Assembly (NCBI GenBank): GCA_003427395.1
Contig: BFEA01000706.1
Location: 577,064 to 636,898, forward strand
DNA from: Chara braunii
Lineage: Eukaryota; Streptophyta; Charophyceae; Charales; Characeae
Direction: 5' to 3'
Length of the DNA stretch: 59,835 bases
The notes below the pieces were generated by a model. It did no database searches. It worked only from the letters and a program-made list of their open reading frames with translations, and was not told where the DNA came from. Below, piece by piece: positions 32,091 through 44,684 of the stretch (within the stretch, counting starts at the first letter, position 1; the number at the start of each line of letters is the position of its first letter). The position numbers and the translations under genes are program-made.

Positions 32091-33297
32091 TGGAACGACA
32101 TCCGGGTACTGGAATGTGAGAAATAGGCAAATTAAGAAGTTTCTTTTGACTTCCATGGCTAATCGAGTGTTGGTATTGGACAGGGACGAAGGGAGGAGTG
32201 ATTGTGCGAGCTGGTTCTGTTCGGTGCAGTAAGAGTGGCACGAAAGAGATAAGTTTGACTATGCGCCCATGTACGTGGACTATGCGCGCACGTACTTCGA
32301 TTATGCACCTACGTACTTTGACTGATATGACGATAGTTGGAGTGGATACCTCTTCTAACCCCGATAGTTGATGGGTTTAGGCGATGATTTGCATGTTTGA
32401 TAACAACTAAGATAGGATGAGGCGGTATCAACAGAGCTAAGTGTGGTGGTTGTGGGAGTTGACCGTGTAAGGTGCCCATAATGGCTAAGGGAAGTTACCT
32501 GAGCAGTCAAGTGTGCAATATAGCACATTGTCTTTAGGGCGAGGCATAGAGTGAGTAAAGGAAGCCTACTATGTTAGAAGTCGTCAAGGGACTTCGATGA
32601 GAGTTAGGCTAAGGATATTGAGAGCTCGTATGAGTATGGATTGGGATCCTGGAATTTGGGTTCTAGGCAGTTGCTCGAGTTACATAGCCATGAAAGTCTG
32701 AGGTTTGTCCCGCATGGTACGTTTGAAATTAGGCGTATAAGGCAGTGAAGAGATGTAGCGAGCACCGTGGTAAGACCCCAATAGGAAGGACTACTGGAAG
32801 TAGTAGACTTGCATGGCGCCTGTTAAAGGAGGGTATCTGATTCTAGAGGCAGTCGGAGTAGCAGTGTGGGAGCTAACACTTGGGCTATAATACTTACCTT
32901 TAATGGGGTAGCGAGTAGTAATTAATGTTAAACCTTCACACGAACTATTCCAGGTTGGACCACCCACTTAGGAAGCTAAAGATTTGAGACCTTTTGTGTT
33001 AAGGATGTTACTTTGAGTTATATATTGGACCCACCTATGGATGTCAGATCTTGTAAGCCTAGCTTATGTCTATTTATGTGAAGTTATATGTTTAAGTAGA
33101 TACCCTTTTCAGAAGTATTTCGTGTGGGTTATTTTATTGGGGCCATATTTAGGATCTTATCAGTCTGTAGAAATTTATATGAATGTCCCCAGTCCAGCAG
33201 CTGACTCATGGTTGGCCATTAAGCTTGTGCGGTTGGGTCACTCTTCCCAGAGGAGTAGGGGTTGTCAGTTTAATAACGGAAGGCGCATGCTGGACGT
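32091..33297 (+). other. Leader between PBS and first ORF of the gag3 unit
   Basis: Non-coding leader of about 1.2 kb. The first 70 bases (GGAACGACATCCGGGTA, AGAAATAGGCAAA, TTTCTTTTGACTTCCATGG) match the leader of the gag4 unit near 57430-57505. A thrice-repeated TAYGTRC word with ACTATGCGC occurs near 32258-32325. The rest shows nothing recognisable. Confidence 0.6.
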
Positions 33298-34018
33298 TTG
33301 TCTGTGATGGGCAGAACCAAGACAAGGCAAAGGCAACTCAGGATGCCTCATGCACGGGAAGACCCACGTATGCTCAGGCCAGTTGAGAAAGAGGGGAGGG
33401 TTCGAGGTGTCTTTACCCAGGCGGGTCAGAGAAGGAGAGTATATTTCTTTATGGTGGGGCATGATGATGGGCACGGACATCTTTGTCTGGATCGAGTCTG
33501 GGTTCGATGATCAACGAAAATGCACAATTGTAGGGGCGACCATGTATGCCTCAACCGCCTTTTGGATCGAGCATGGGATATAATTGACGCTTGGGCATGG
33601 AACCCTGCTTGCTAAGCCTTTGAGGGTAGCCGAGGCAGCTGCAGCAAAGTGGGCGAGAGAAATGTTCCGTGATGGGGAAGAGCGAGTACTAAACCACGTA
33701 GGGGTCAAGCGCGCTGAAGAGTTCGGGCTTCCATCTGCTCCACTACGAGTAATCCTGCCCGAGTTTCTGATAAAGAAGAGTTTTGGTGGACAGGCAAGGG
33801 CAGAGGCGGCGGCCGAAGCGGCTCTGAGGGCGCGAGACTGGGAGTATGGGCGATATACATGTGAACTGATATATGGTTTGTACCTAGACCTGAGATTCTT
33901 GCCTCCTAGTCAGTGGCTCAGGAACACGGCCAATACAGTGGACATATACGCCTCGTCTCATGGTCCGAATGAGGGAAATGTAGACTGGGAGGAGATTCGG
34001 GTAGCAGTGGGTCGATAG
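33298..34018 (+). pseudogene. Unknown ORF region upstream of gag3
   Basis: Two frames: 33298-33510 (basic, MGRTKTRQRQLRMPH, then VFTQAGQRRRVYFFMVGHDD) and 33584-34018 (144 residues, an Ala-rich helix-like segment KPLRVAEAAAAKWAREMF, then WEYGRYTCELIYGLYLDL). A stop and frame change separate them. I recognise no domain. The position between leader and Gag suggests either an N-terminal extension of Gag or a separate accessory ORF of this family. The Ala/Glu/Arg composition differs from the surrounding leader and favours former coding. Confidence 0.45.
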
Positions 34019-34199
34019 GGAATGCCTCTTTCTCCACTAAATGCTCTTCTTTCGACTTGGCTGGGGTCGTCTCTCTACCCATTATCGTAGTTATAAAGGT
34101 AAGTGTCAGGGTAACTAGGAGTTGGGGCCTGATTGCATGAGTGAAAGGGTAGATAGCGCGATTTAAGTGTTGGTAGTTTGCCTTTGTCGGCCTGAGCTT

Positions 34200-35704
34200 A
34201 CTTGAATCGCTTTTGGATGATCTATTGCCCGCTGTGCGTAACAGGCGGCTATCACCGTCATGGCGGAAGAAACCGGCTTCGCCAAGATCCTGCGTTGGAA
34301 GAATTCGTGTCAGATGAAGGTGTTGTTGTGCGAGGCACTGCAATAGTCGATGCCTCCAGACCTCCGTGCTTTGTTGTTCCAAGGAGGGAACTTGTCTGGC
34401 TTCCTATATGACTTTCAGGGCTTCAACCTTATGAAGGAGTGGGACGAGAGGGCGATGAGGTGCATGTTCCCGCTGTTTGTTTGTGAAAGACTAAGTGAGG
34501 AGGTGTATACCCTCAAGCAGGAGTCGAAAACGTGGGATGAATTGGAGTGTTTCTTAAGGCTAAGATTCCCAGAAGATGGAATAAAGGCCAACGTGGGGAA
34601 TGCTCTGTGCCACCGGTTGCGGGCGCACCATCGCAAGTAGGGTTAAGTAGTCTAGAAAGACAAGTAGGGGTATTGGAAGAGAGGTTAGCACGGCTGGAAG
34701 AGGCCAGGAATGACAAAAGGAAAGCCTCTGAGGGAGCATCGAGTGGGCCGACTGCAAAAGGCGAGGCAGAGGCAAGGATGGATTATCAGGAGCTACTCCC
34801 CCACAAGAAAGCCCCGCGAGGACAAGCTTGCGCCCCGGAAAAAAGTGAAGGTGAGGGGGGGCCCATGGATGGGGAAGTACCCTTGGCTGCGGGTCGAGAG
34901 ATGCAAAGGAATGAGTGGTGGCCAGAGCACTGGGCAGAAGTGGTATGTGATCGTTGGGGAAAGGTTGGTCGCACCCCTCAAGGAGGGAAGGAAGAGGGGG
35001 TGATGGGTGAAAAAGGGGAGCCCGAACCTCCCAAGTTGACGGGGGCTCAGCGGAAGGCGAGGAATTGGACCCAGGAAGGTCAGGGTACCGGAAAGGGGCA
35101 GTGCTCACGACAGGTGGAGGCCGCACCGCCAGAGGTGGAAGGCGGAGCAGCACAAGAGAGACCCCCGCCGATTGGGCATGCGCTATACGGGCAGTGGGAA
35201 CCATGCGGTCAAGTAGAGCCAAGACCTATGTATAACCAATATGTGCCCACGGTACAAGGCAGTTGGCTGGGCCCACAAATGAATATGACGCCACCTAGGC
35301 CTCCTACAATCCAGTTTCAGCCAGCCTTGTGCATGAGACCATTGCAGCCGCCGATACCACAAGGGGCACAAGGCCAAGTGGCCGGTAGAAGGGGTCAAAA
35401 GCGAAAGGCTGAAAAGGGTTGCAGGGATGAGGGGCATGAGAAAGGGAAATGGGGTGGTGGCAAGGGTGGCTCTAGTGGGAAGAAAGCGGGTTTGGGAAAG
35501 GATGTCTGCAGACATTGTGAAAAGGAAGGGCACATAATAAAGTTTTGTCAGGAGCGAAAGGCCGATGAGGCAAGCGGTCTAATAAGGACCGACATTGAGG
35601 GAAATGTTTTCGACAGGACGGGGGAGTACATCGACCCAACCATCCCAGGGGGAACACGGAAAGAGGCTTTGCGGCGAGACGGGGCATCGGGCACTGCCTC
35701 ATGA
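34200..35704 (+). pseudogene. Ty3/gypsy-type Gag (gag3), frameshifted
   Basis: The first part (to about 34640) reads capsid-like sequence, FLYDFQGFNLMKEWDERAM and LSEEVYTLKQESKTWDELE; a stop lies near 34348. A frame change near 34600 moves to the long frame ending at 35704. That frame has a predicted coiled coil (LERQVGVLEERLARLEEA), a Gly/Pro/Gln-rich linker, a basic patch (RRGQKRKAEKG), and a zinc knuckle with correct C-x2-C-x4-H-x4-C spacing at 35507-35548. The post-knuckle segment GEYIDPTIPGGTRKEALRR matches gag1. No pol follows before LTR B. It would bind and package RNA if intact; here one frameshift and one stop break it. Confidence 0.82.
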
Positions 35705-38700
35705 ATATAGTCGTGAAGAGGAAGCGTTTGTGTGAGAAGGGCATGGAAACTTGAGTAGACTGTAGATATAAGCAGGAATCCCCAATTAAATAGCTGAGGC
35801 ACAGCGTACAGAGGGAGGGGATTTTCGTAATAGTGGTCCGGTAAGGTGGCTTGAGTTGTAGACAGGAGGGGCCCCAGGTAGAGCAACTGTATAGGTGGGG
35901 AAGGTTAGATCCGCCGCGTATCACGATTATTGGGGTGTCTCAAGTAGATGGAGCCAGGAGTGACCCTGAGGGCATTGTTATGAAGTAGGGGTTTGTCTCA
36001 ATAGGCCTATTGATCGAGAGAAGAAGATATGGGACCTACGTCGTGCCTAGGCCTAGATAGACGTGTAGGTGTGAGAGGCAGGAGAGGCTTGGAAAGAAAC
36101 CTCAGTGTGTGAGAGATGGGCCATCTATCCTAGGGAGGTAGTTGCAGGATTGGTGTATGGGCGACTCCTAGCCTTGCTTTTCTTTGGATATCTGGATATC
36201 CTGGATTATTTGGGACCCTCGGATTGAGAGGTATAGCTACGTCGTGACCAAACTGTTTTGGTTATAGCTTTGGTCAGGGAGACCGCATCTGTTCTTGTGG
36301 GATACCAGTGACGATTTGAGTTGAGATTGTTCAATTCCGAGTGTATATATGTAATTCGAGACATTTGGCTCGCGTTTGAGTTGGGGTATTGTACCCCTGT
36401 GTATATATTGAGTTGAGGTCTTATCCAAGACTGTCTTTTGTATATAACGATCACAATCACTCTCACATGTGTGGACTTTACCCTGATGAATGGTGATTTT
36501 ATGTGGATTTTGTGAGAATGAATGAATGTGAACTGTCTACTCTCCGGTATACTCGTGCGATCTGCCCACGGGCGGGTGATAGGGTCGAGTATAAGGAGAG
36601 GCAGTGCAGTTCGTTGTGTGACAAAAGTGTGGGGATCCTAAGGGATTTTGCGAGTCTCTGAGACTCGAGTACTTACCATGCCGAACGTTTTACGGTTGAA
36701 TTGCGAAGGGGGCCCACAAGCAGGCCCCTCAGTTTGAGTGGTTCGTGGTTGAGTTGTGGAGAGGACTCAATAGTAGGCCTCTCAGTTTGAGTTGTTCTAT
36801 GGTCGAGTTGTTCGATGACTGAGACCCCTTCAGATTAAGGAAGGTGGTAATGATATTTATCGGAAGACTCATCCCCAAAAAGGGGGGTGTTTTAAAAAAG
36901 GGTCGTGTGATAGCTCATCCTAAGAAGAGAGGGACGGTTGGGAGACCTATGGAGAGAGACCTTCTTCGTGTGGAAGGTGGTTGATGGATTTAAGGGCATG
37001 GTAAGCAGTGTTTGAGTTGATAAAGTCTGGCGAAAAGGGACCACGTTTGCTTGAGGTGTTTGAGAAAGTCGCAAAAGAGTGAAGGGCGAGAGACGTCTCA
37101 GGATGGGTGGTTGCTGGCTCTGATCAAGTCAGGGGTCACGGCCTTGTGGACCTAGTGGTCATTTTGTTTATGATCGTGCGAAGGATGTCATGCCTTTCGT
37201 GGGAGAGCTGGTGAATGCCTTCAGACCCCTGCATAATCTCGCAATGGGCCCGTGATTGGTTTTACGACGCCCCGTCTAACCACTTATGCTAGTTCTGGGA
37301 CATATTAGGGGAATACCAAGCTAAGCGGTAAAGGTTAGTACCTCTAGGGGGTAACCCCAGAGGATGGCTGCGAGCCCACGCAACCTGGTTGCAGGACCGC
37401 GGAGTAAGAGTTTAAGGGGAGCTGCCCGCCCCAGGGAAATTCCTCTGTAAGGTAGTAAAGGTTGAGCATTTTTGAAAAATCCTGGTTGAATGCTTATCAG
37501 GAGAAAACCTATCGTTGCGTAACCAACGAGGGTACTGCCGCTAAAATAATAATGCGATGGGCCGTAGTCCTGGTCCGATCAGCCAGGCTATGGTGGGCCA
37601 AGATGAATACCTAGCCTTTCTCTACTAGACTGCAGAAAGAGCTGAGTGGATATTAAGCATACAAATATACGTATGTGTATTTGATCGCGAGAGATTTTCT
37701 GAGAAGGAAGGCGAGAGTGCCTTCGAAGGTCTCAAATCAGGGTCCGCGTCCCTAGTTTTGGCCAGGACTAGGGACACTCAACGAGAAACCGAAGGTTGTC
37801 TAGGACCGGGGAAAGGATGATTGGGAAGGTCTTTGGAACTTATGATGTCAGCGTCCTAATGCTGGGGCGGTGAGAGCCCGGGTTAAAAACCTGGCAGCAT
37901 ATAGTTGTGGAGACATGGTTTGATGGAGGCCTCTACCCTGTGTTTGTCGGCTAATCGGATTGGTTCCTCTCCGTCAGCATTTTGGGTAATCTGATAGCTT
38001 TTGATTTTGTGAAGCGACGGGGACGTCGCTTAAATGTGGTCCGGTAAGCTGTCGGCGCGAATACCCTTACAAGGGTATCCGCCCTGGTTTTTGCAAATGA
38101 CAGAAGAAATGAGTTTGGCCTAAAGTTAAGTACACCGCGTGAGGCGCGGCTGCGTATGTGTGGTTATGATGGCCGGATGGTTCACTGGAATAAAGAGTGT
38201 GTGGGCGCGCAGGTTCGAGGCGCGAGTGATTCCGTTTCTATCGTTGATTATAAAGTCGGCGCGGGGGCCAGTCAGTTCGTTTTTATTTTTATTTTTATTT
38301 TTATTTATTCTTGACTAGACTAGGATTTAAGGATATTTTTCTTTTGTTGGTACGTTTGATTGAGTTACGCGTGCGTACGGAGGACGACCTCGACGACGAC
38401 GACGAAGGTGACAGTGTGACTGCGGTAGGTCTTGGCACACGGAGTGGCGCGAGTGGCGGCCGTGGTACAGCTTGGTAAGTCGGCGCAGACGCTGGGCGGC
38501 TGCGCGCACGGTTGTAGGCTGAGATGAGGCTCAGGCCAATTTTTTTGGTCCTGAGCACAGCGCCGTACTACCTTATATGGCACTCCGCGGATATTAGTCT
38601 CAGGCTTGGGCTTAGCCCTATAGGTTACGGCACTGGGTTAACGATACGGAGATTCAGGGATCGAGGACGAGCGGCAACAATGCGGGAATATCCGAGTGGC

Positions 38701-39100
38701 GCAAAGGAACCGAGAGGGTTGAGGGCCTGGCAGGGCTATCCCCTTTGGTTTTGCTGTCAGTGGTGTTAGGGCGGGGTTGCCCCCTTTGGGTATGTCGTCG
38801 GCGGCATCCGAGCGGCGGTGGTACTCCCTAAGTAACTCGTTTCTTTATAGCGTTGCACTCCTGGTAAATTGTTATACTCCGGCGCGCCGTTGACCTGGAC
38901 GCGGCGCCGCACTCTTGGAAGCCGCCACGAGAGTCGATGACCTCGAGTACGCGCCTCTCTCGGCGGGTCCGTCCGGACTCCGCGTGTCCGGGACGCTAGC
39001 AAAACTTCCCGTTCCCTTTTTTTTTTTTTTTTTTGGATTGCCTGAAACACGGGCTGAGGGGTTCCACGTCTGGGCTGACTATGGGTGATCCCGCCTGTGG
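35705..39100 (+). other. Long non-coding interval of the gag3 unit
   Basis: No RT, protease or integrase motif in any frame. 36440-36670 matches the gag2 unit. 36671-39100 is absent from the gag2 unit, where the sequence jumps straight to the tail. It holds a polypurine-like AAAAAGGGGGG at 36877-36887 followed by TG, two conserved hairpins (38014-38029 and 38061-38078) also found in the gag4 unit, a TATAAAG near 38241, a TTTTTA microsatellite at 38280-38308, and a run of 18 T at 39017-39034. Confidence 0.6.
38014..38078 (+). promoter_or_regulatory. Conserved twin-hairpin element (gag3 unit)
   Basis: GCGACG-GGGA-CGTCGC (38014-38029) is a 6-bp stem with a GNRA-type tetraloop. 31 bases later ATACCCTT-AC-AAGGGTAT (38061-38078) is a perfect 8-bp palindrome. 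Both recur, in the same order and sense, in the gag4 unit at 52108-52040 (minus). Role unknown; an RNA packaging or dimerisation element is one possibility. Confidence 0.6.
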
Positions 39101-41445
39101 CGCAAGGTAAGGCTTCGGCCACACGGCCCTCGGTGGGTGAGTCGTCCGCCAACTGTGAATTGACCACGAAGAGGCATGAGGGGGGTATGCCTTCTGGGCC
39201 CCAAAAGTGTGGGCCGCAGGGGTAACAGGCATGCAGCCACAGTCCGTGTGGGGGTAGCCGTTGGGGGCCCAAGGGGGTGGTCAGCCCAGCCAGAGTACGG
39301 CAAGGCGAGGCGGGACTGTAGTAGGGCTGGCAGCGAGCCCGGCAGGCCATACTGTTTCACGAACGGGGTATAGCCGCTGAAAAAGTAACCGGACCGGGCC
39401 AGCGGTGGCTGCATTTTACGGCCCTTCATTATTAGGCGATGGGCAACCGATCAGTTGCTCTGAAACCTCTCTTCGCCGGGCGCTGACGGGATACAGCGCA
39501 GCGGAGTATAGAGCGAGGCAAGCCGCAGAAAGAAACACAATGGGAGTGTGCGGTCAAAGGGCGAGAGAGAGAGTTAGAATATGGTGGAAAGAGCGATGGT
39601 GAGAAATAGGAGAAAAGGGGAGAAGGGTGCGCACCTGGTCGCCTTCTCAGGGGAGATTCGTCCTCGCATCCGAGACACTCGACACAAGTATAAACCGAGT
39701 TGTTGGGAAACGTGGAAAGAGCCAGGGACTGCGCTGTGTGTGGCAGGGATCAGAGATGGGAAAGATGGTCTGAAGGGTGAGAACGTACCTGCCCGCCGTA
39801 TAGTAGAAGGTTCGTGGTGTGAGACCAATCGAAGGGATTGGAGACTTATCTGTTGGCCACTCAGCTCCGGTGAATTCTTGGCTGGCCGGGGCTGTTGACC
39901 AGCTGTATTGGAAGGACGAGGGAGAGGCACGAGGGGAAGTGAGGAGAGAAAATGAGGGTGTTGGTGGTCTTGCGCCCAGGCACTTAAAGCAGGTAGAAGA
40001 AGAAACCCAGACTGTTGTTGGGATACGAGCCTGCTCACTACCCCCACCTCTTGACATTGCGGTAGTGAGTCGTACGTTCGATAGTCAAGCCTGTTGCTAG
40101 TATACGCAAAGCATCGTTCTGGGCAGATACTGCTCAAACAACTTAGTATATTGCTTGAGGTATGCCGCCGGCTGTTGCTGTTGTGACTCGATGGCATTGG
40201 TCGGTGGGGAAGGGTTGTTGCCGCTAGTCAGGGAAACCACCACTATTGCAGCTTGTCCCCGTTCCGCTAACGGGCCCTTGAAGGTTGGCGATCGTCCCAC
40301 TACTGTTGTATGAGGAGGAACTCGCTGTTGTGTTGAGCCTGTGGCAACGCCACCAGAGTTTGCCGCCCTCCGTACTAGCGATTCCAGCAGGTTGCGGCTG
40401 TTGATAACTGTTGTATATCACTGCGCGAGGTGTGGCGGCACGTTGTAACCAATATTGTACATAAGTACAGCCCCTTGCATCGGCATGCGAATGTCGTGCG
40501 CGCAATATCTTGCCGAGATTTTNNNNNNNNNNNNNNNNNNNNNNNNNNNNNNNNNNNNNNNNNNNNNNNNNNNNNNNNNNNNNNNNNNNNNNNNNNNNNN
40601 NNNNNNNNNNNNNNNNNNNNNNNNNNNNNNNNNNNNNNNNNNNNNNNNNNNNNNNNNNNNNNNNNNNNNNNNNNNNNNNNNNNNNNNNNNNNNNNNNNNN
40701 NNNNNNNNNNNNNNNNNNNNNNNNNNNNNNNNNNNNNNNNNNNNNNNNNNNNNNNNNNNNNNNNNNNNNNNNNNNNNNNNNNNNNNNNNNNNNNNNNNNN
40801 NNNNNNNNNNNNNNNNNNNNNNNNNNNNNNNNNNNNNNNNNNNNNNNNNNNNNNNNNNNNNNNNNNNNNNNNNNNNNNNNNNNNNNNNNNNNNNNNNNNN
40901 NNNNNNNNNNNNNNNNNNNNNNNNNNNNNNNNNNNNNNNNNNNNNNNNNNNNNNNNNNNNNNNNNNNNNNNNNNNNNNNNNNNNNNNNNNNNNNNNNNNN
41001 NNNNNNNNNNNNNNNNNNNNNNNNNNNNNNNNNNNNNNNNNNNNNNNNNNNNNNNNNNNNNNNNNNNNNNNNNNNNNNNNNNNNNNNATCTAAGTCTAGT
41101 CTATTTGGTTCTGAGAGGAAGGCGGCAGGCGGGATTGCAACCCGTAGGACCGCAGCAAGGCTTTGTGGGAGGTTCACCCCACCGATTGAGGGAGCTCTGC
41201 CGGAACTCAGGAGGAGTTCTGGAGGCAGGGAACTGACAGGTAACCTTGCTTTCCCTCTATAAACCCAGGTATAACCCCTATCTGTATCTCCCATTGCATC
41301 TCTGACAGAATATATGGGGTGCAGCCCTATTTTGACTTTTGTTTGACTGATAGGACACAACTCAAGCTAAATAAAGGAATGTATGAGGAATCTCAGTTTC
41401 AGTTTTTGATTGTCTGAAAGCAGATTTATTCAGAAGAAGGGGGGG
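39101..41445 (+). repeat. 3' tail of the gag3 unit (copy B), with assembly gap and polypurine tract
   Basis: Near-identical to 26385-28819, starting at CGCAAGGTAAGGC and ending in the polypurine tract AGAAGAAGGGGGGG just before LTR B. The gap of 565 N at 40523-41087 has the same flanks as the gap in copy A. The antisense frame at 39574-40197 is the shortened counterpart of 26735-27481. Confidence 0.82.
40523..41087. other. Assembly gap (565 N)
   Basis: Run of N flanked by the same sequences as the gap at 27807-28461. Confidence 0.99.
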
Positions 41446-44400
41446 TGTCATCTGGGGGAAGGGTGGGTGAAGGTGGTTTTGCTTGAGACTGACAGGGTTC
41501 TATGGGGTAAGGCATGTTCCATAAGATTAGATGGTCTGACCGCTGTGTTTTGTTCCTTTGGACTGCATGGAGAATCAGACAAGTTCCATAAGATTGGATG
41601 GTCTGATTGCTCTGAACTTTGAGGGAATGACTGTGGTTGAGTTTTCAGGAGCCAAGCCAGTACCATAAGATTGGAAAGCTTGGGTCCATGTTAGTTGGGG
41701 TTTATTCTGTTTCATTTGTTTTTGTGCGAGGAGGCCTGAGCAAGTCCATGAGACTGGACGGCACAGCCCCTTCCTGTTTTATTCTGAGGGGGTAATTCTC
41801 GCTGAAGACAAGGCATGTCCATAAGATTGGACGGTTTCGGACTCATGCCGCACACGGTTGGATCAGAGAGAAATGAACCTAGCAGAGGACCAGATATGTT
41901 CCATAAGATTGGATGGTCTGGCCCAATGCCTCGCACATGCTGGAACCCAAAGGGTTATAATTTGGTTATACTTTTATACTATTTTATCTATGAACAGGCT
42001 AGTCAGGCACGGGTTCCATAAGATTGGATAGCCTGGCTATAGCTTATCGTGAAATAAAGAGAGTATAATTGAAGGTAACCTTGGGCAGGCTGGACCTTGT
42101 TTCTAAGATGAACGGCTCAGTCCTACGTCCAGTGTTTGAACACTAAGTTCAGAGAGGAATATATATCTTGGATATTAAACAGTTCAGGGCGACTAAGCTT
42201 GGTTTCTAAGATGAACGGCTTAGTCACATGCCCAAAAGAAGAGAGAAGTAGTTCTGCAACTTGTTCGTGTATACTTGATGGTTGAGTCAGGCATGTTCCA
42301 TAAGATTTGATGGCCTGACTTTACGCCCTATGTAAGTTGGGTATAAATGGGTAACTTACTGAGAAGACACGAACTATTGTTTGTTAAATCGACCTTGGGA
42401 TGGCGAGAGTACTTACCTTTGTGGTTTGACCTGCGTGTAACTGAGTGAGGTCACTATTTGGTCTAAGTTTCAGTTTGACAGGTAGTTGCTTTAGAGACTC
42501 GCCACGTGCTAGAGCGATAGGAGTTAGTTTCGATTCCTGCATTTTCTGAGCGAAGTTTTTTACTTAGATCAATTTTCAAATTTTCTGAGATCTTTTGTTA
42601 TACTTGGCCTTGTATAAATTTTGGTAAGCTACTTTGTCTACAGGAAGCGCTGCCGAAATTTCTGCAAATCCAAGGAGTTAGTCAAATTTTGACTTTCAAA
42701 AGTTTAACTTGTCTAAAGTTTATAAAAGGCTTAGTAAAAATCTGGAAAGTCTTCTTTTCTAAAGAGAATGCTGCCAATTTTTTTGCTAATTCAGAGAGTT
42801 AGACAATATTGGACTTTGGAAAGTCAAAGACTACTCTTGGTTTCATATTTGAGCTGATATAAATTCTGGAAAAACACTTTTCCTACAGGGAGCGCTGCCG
42901 AAATTTTCTTGCCTTGAAGGAGATAGATTATATTTTGACAGGTGGCGATTATGACGATCCACCCTGAATAAGGGAGATTCTGCCATTGGCCTACCTTTGC
43001 TTTGGGCACTAGCTTAAGAGGTAGACTTAGACTTAGTTGGCAGCTAGTTTGAGTAAGAATGTGCTATGGAGGTTCATCCCCCATATGCTGATGATTTAGC
43101 TTGGGCATTGACCTATCTTATGGTACAGACATTTCTTGGACATTCGATTAACGACTTGGACTAGTTTCAGCTTGATCCCACGAGAATCATCTTCTGTTAT
43201 CACTGATAACAGATCAGTTGCCGATTCGTCGGTTTACGATTCAACTCCAATTCACTTTTGCCACTCAACCTAAAGGCTTTAGCCTTGTGATTGAACTGTT
43301 TTGTTGTGTTTTCACCCGGACTTTATTGAATGACCATCCAACAAAAGTACTGAGTATTTATTTAAGAGTTGCACGAGTGAAGCTTCTATGGCTAAAGCGA
43401 GGGGTATGAGTGCAAGGAATGGTTGAAGTTGACCCCGTGTAGTGCGTTGATTTCTGGATGAATCTTTGATGTGGTTGCAGGTATGGTTGTCGTTCAGCTT
43501 CTGGATGTGACTGCCTGCGATTACATACATATATGGATGAGAGGAGTCCCACTGTGACTATGAGAAGTGATTGTTCAAGATAAATAAACCTTATATATAT
43601 GTATTTATATGTGTCCTCGGTATGCGCGGGGTTTACTGCGATCATGCGCAAGGGTTAACCGGATTACGGCTTGAGAGAAAAGGAAGACCCTCTGTTATCC
43701 TTTGCTTTTTAGAGATTTTTATGGTTGGATGTTGTAGTCCGTGACAGCCGTCAAAGTCAAACCCCTTGACTTTTGCCCGGGCCTGGAGTGGAGCTTACCT
43801 CCAGCGCGAGAAGCGACTGCCACCACAGGTATGGACCTGTGCACCACCCACTCTGCAGAGGGTGTGGAAGAGGGTGTGTGATTCTCAACTGCGCATGGCG
43901 GTTGTCCAGCGTCGAGAGATTAATCCTCAAGGCGCGTGTTAGCCGACACTTGAGTGTCGAATGCGACCCTCGAGATTAAAGAGGACCGCGCGAGTATGGG
44001 TACTACATGGTACGCCATCATTGCGACCGCTTGCGTGCGATTGCATTGCGAGTCGATATGAGATAGCTCTTGCGCTCGCCCGGTTTTATACTAAGTCTCG
44101 CGCGCGACGCCTATCCGATTTCCGCATCGGAAAGTTATGGGACGACTACCGAGGGGTTAGGAGCGTTGTCGCGTTGTTTGTGTTGTGTCGTATTGTATGT
44201 GCGTGTGTGTGTGTTTTATTTTTTTATTTTCGTAAAGTGGTGTGCGCGTGGTATGTGGGATGCGTCATGGTCGACCGACGACGAGCCGCTCTTAGGACTT
44301 CAGCCCCCCAAGATGTCGATTCGCGTGTGGGTCCGATAGGCGTATTACGGCTCGTACCCCCTATGCTACAGCGAACGAGAAACACCCTCAACTGGTCTAC

Positions 44401-44684
44401 CTCTGCGATTGCAACTGATCAACTTTCGTAGTGTGGACTGGTAGCTCGGCGGGGATACGCCCACTGAAGGGAGGTGACAACTCATGTAAGGTGGAGGTAA
44501 GTTGTGCCTCGCGTAGGCCCTATCCTGTCGTAGGGGCTCGCGAGAGGTATGGCTAGCGCACTCGGCTGGAGCGGCCTAAGGAAGCTCCATTTGTGTGTTC
44601 GCGACGGGGTTGGTACAACTCCTGTGTGACGCGGCCGAAAGGGTCCCGCGCTGCCACGAGAGGTGCCGGACCGATGAGCCCGAC
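41446..44684 (+). repeat. LTR B (3.2 kb), 3' LTR of the gag3 unit
   Basis: Near-identical to LTR A, from TGTCATCTGGGGG to GCCCGACA. The hairpin array is at about 41510-42325. One hairpin decayed in A is perfect here (GACTAAGC 42191-42198 with GCTTAGTC 42218-42225), whereas the first hairpin is decayed here but good in A. The TATA-like site is weakened. The LTR end is directly followed by an inverted, truncated LTR (C), so no flanking target duplication can be tested. Confidence 0.88.

Noticed and set aside
36877-36900. Polypurine tract and LTR start at 36888 as proof of a nested element
   Set aside because: No partner LTR or PBS was found, and the same interval shares hairpins with the gag4 unit; kept only as a low-interest note.
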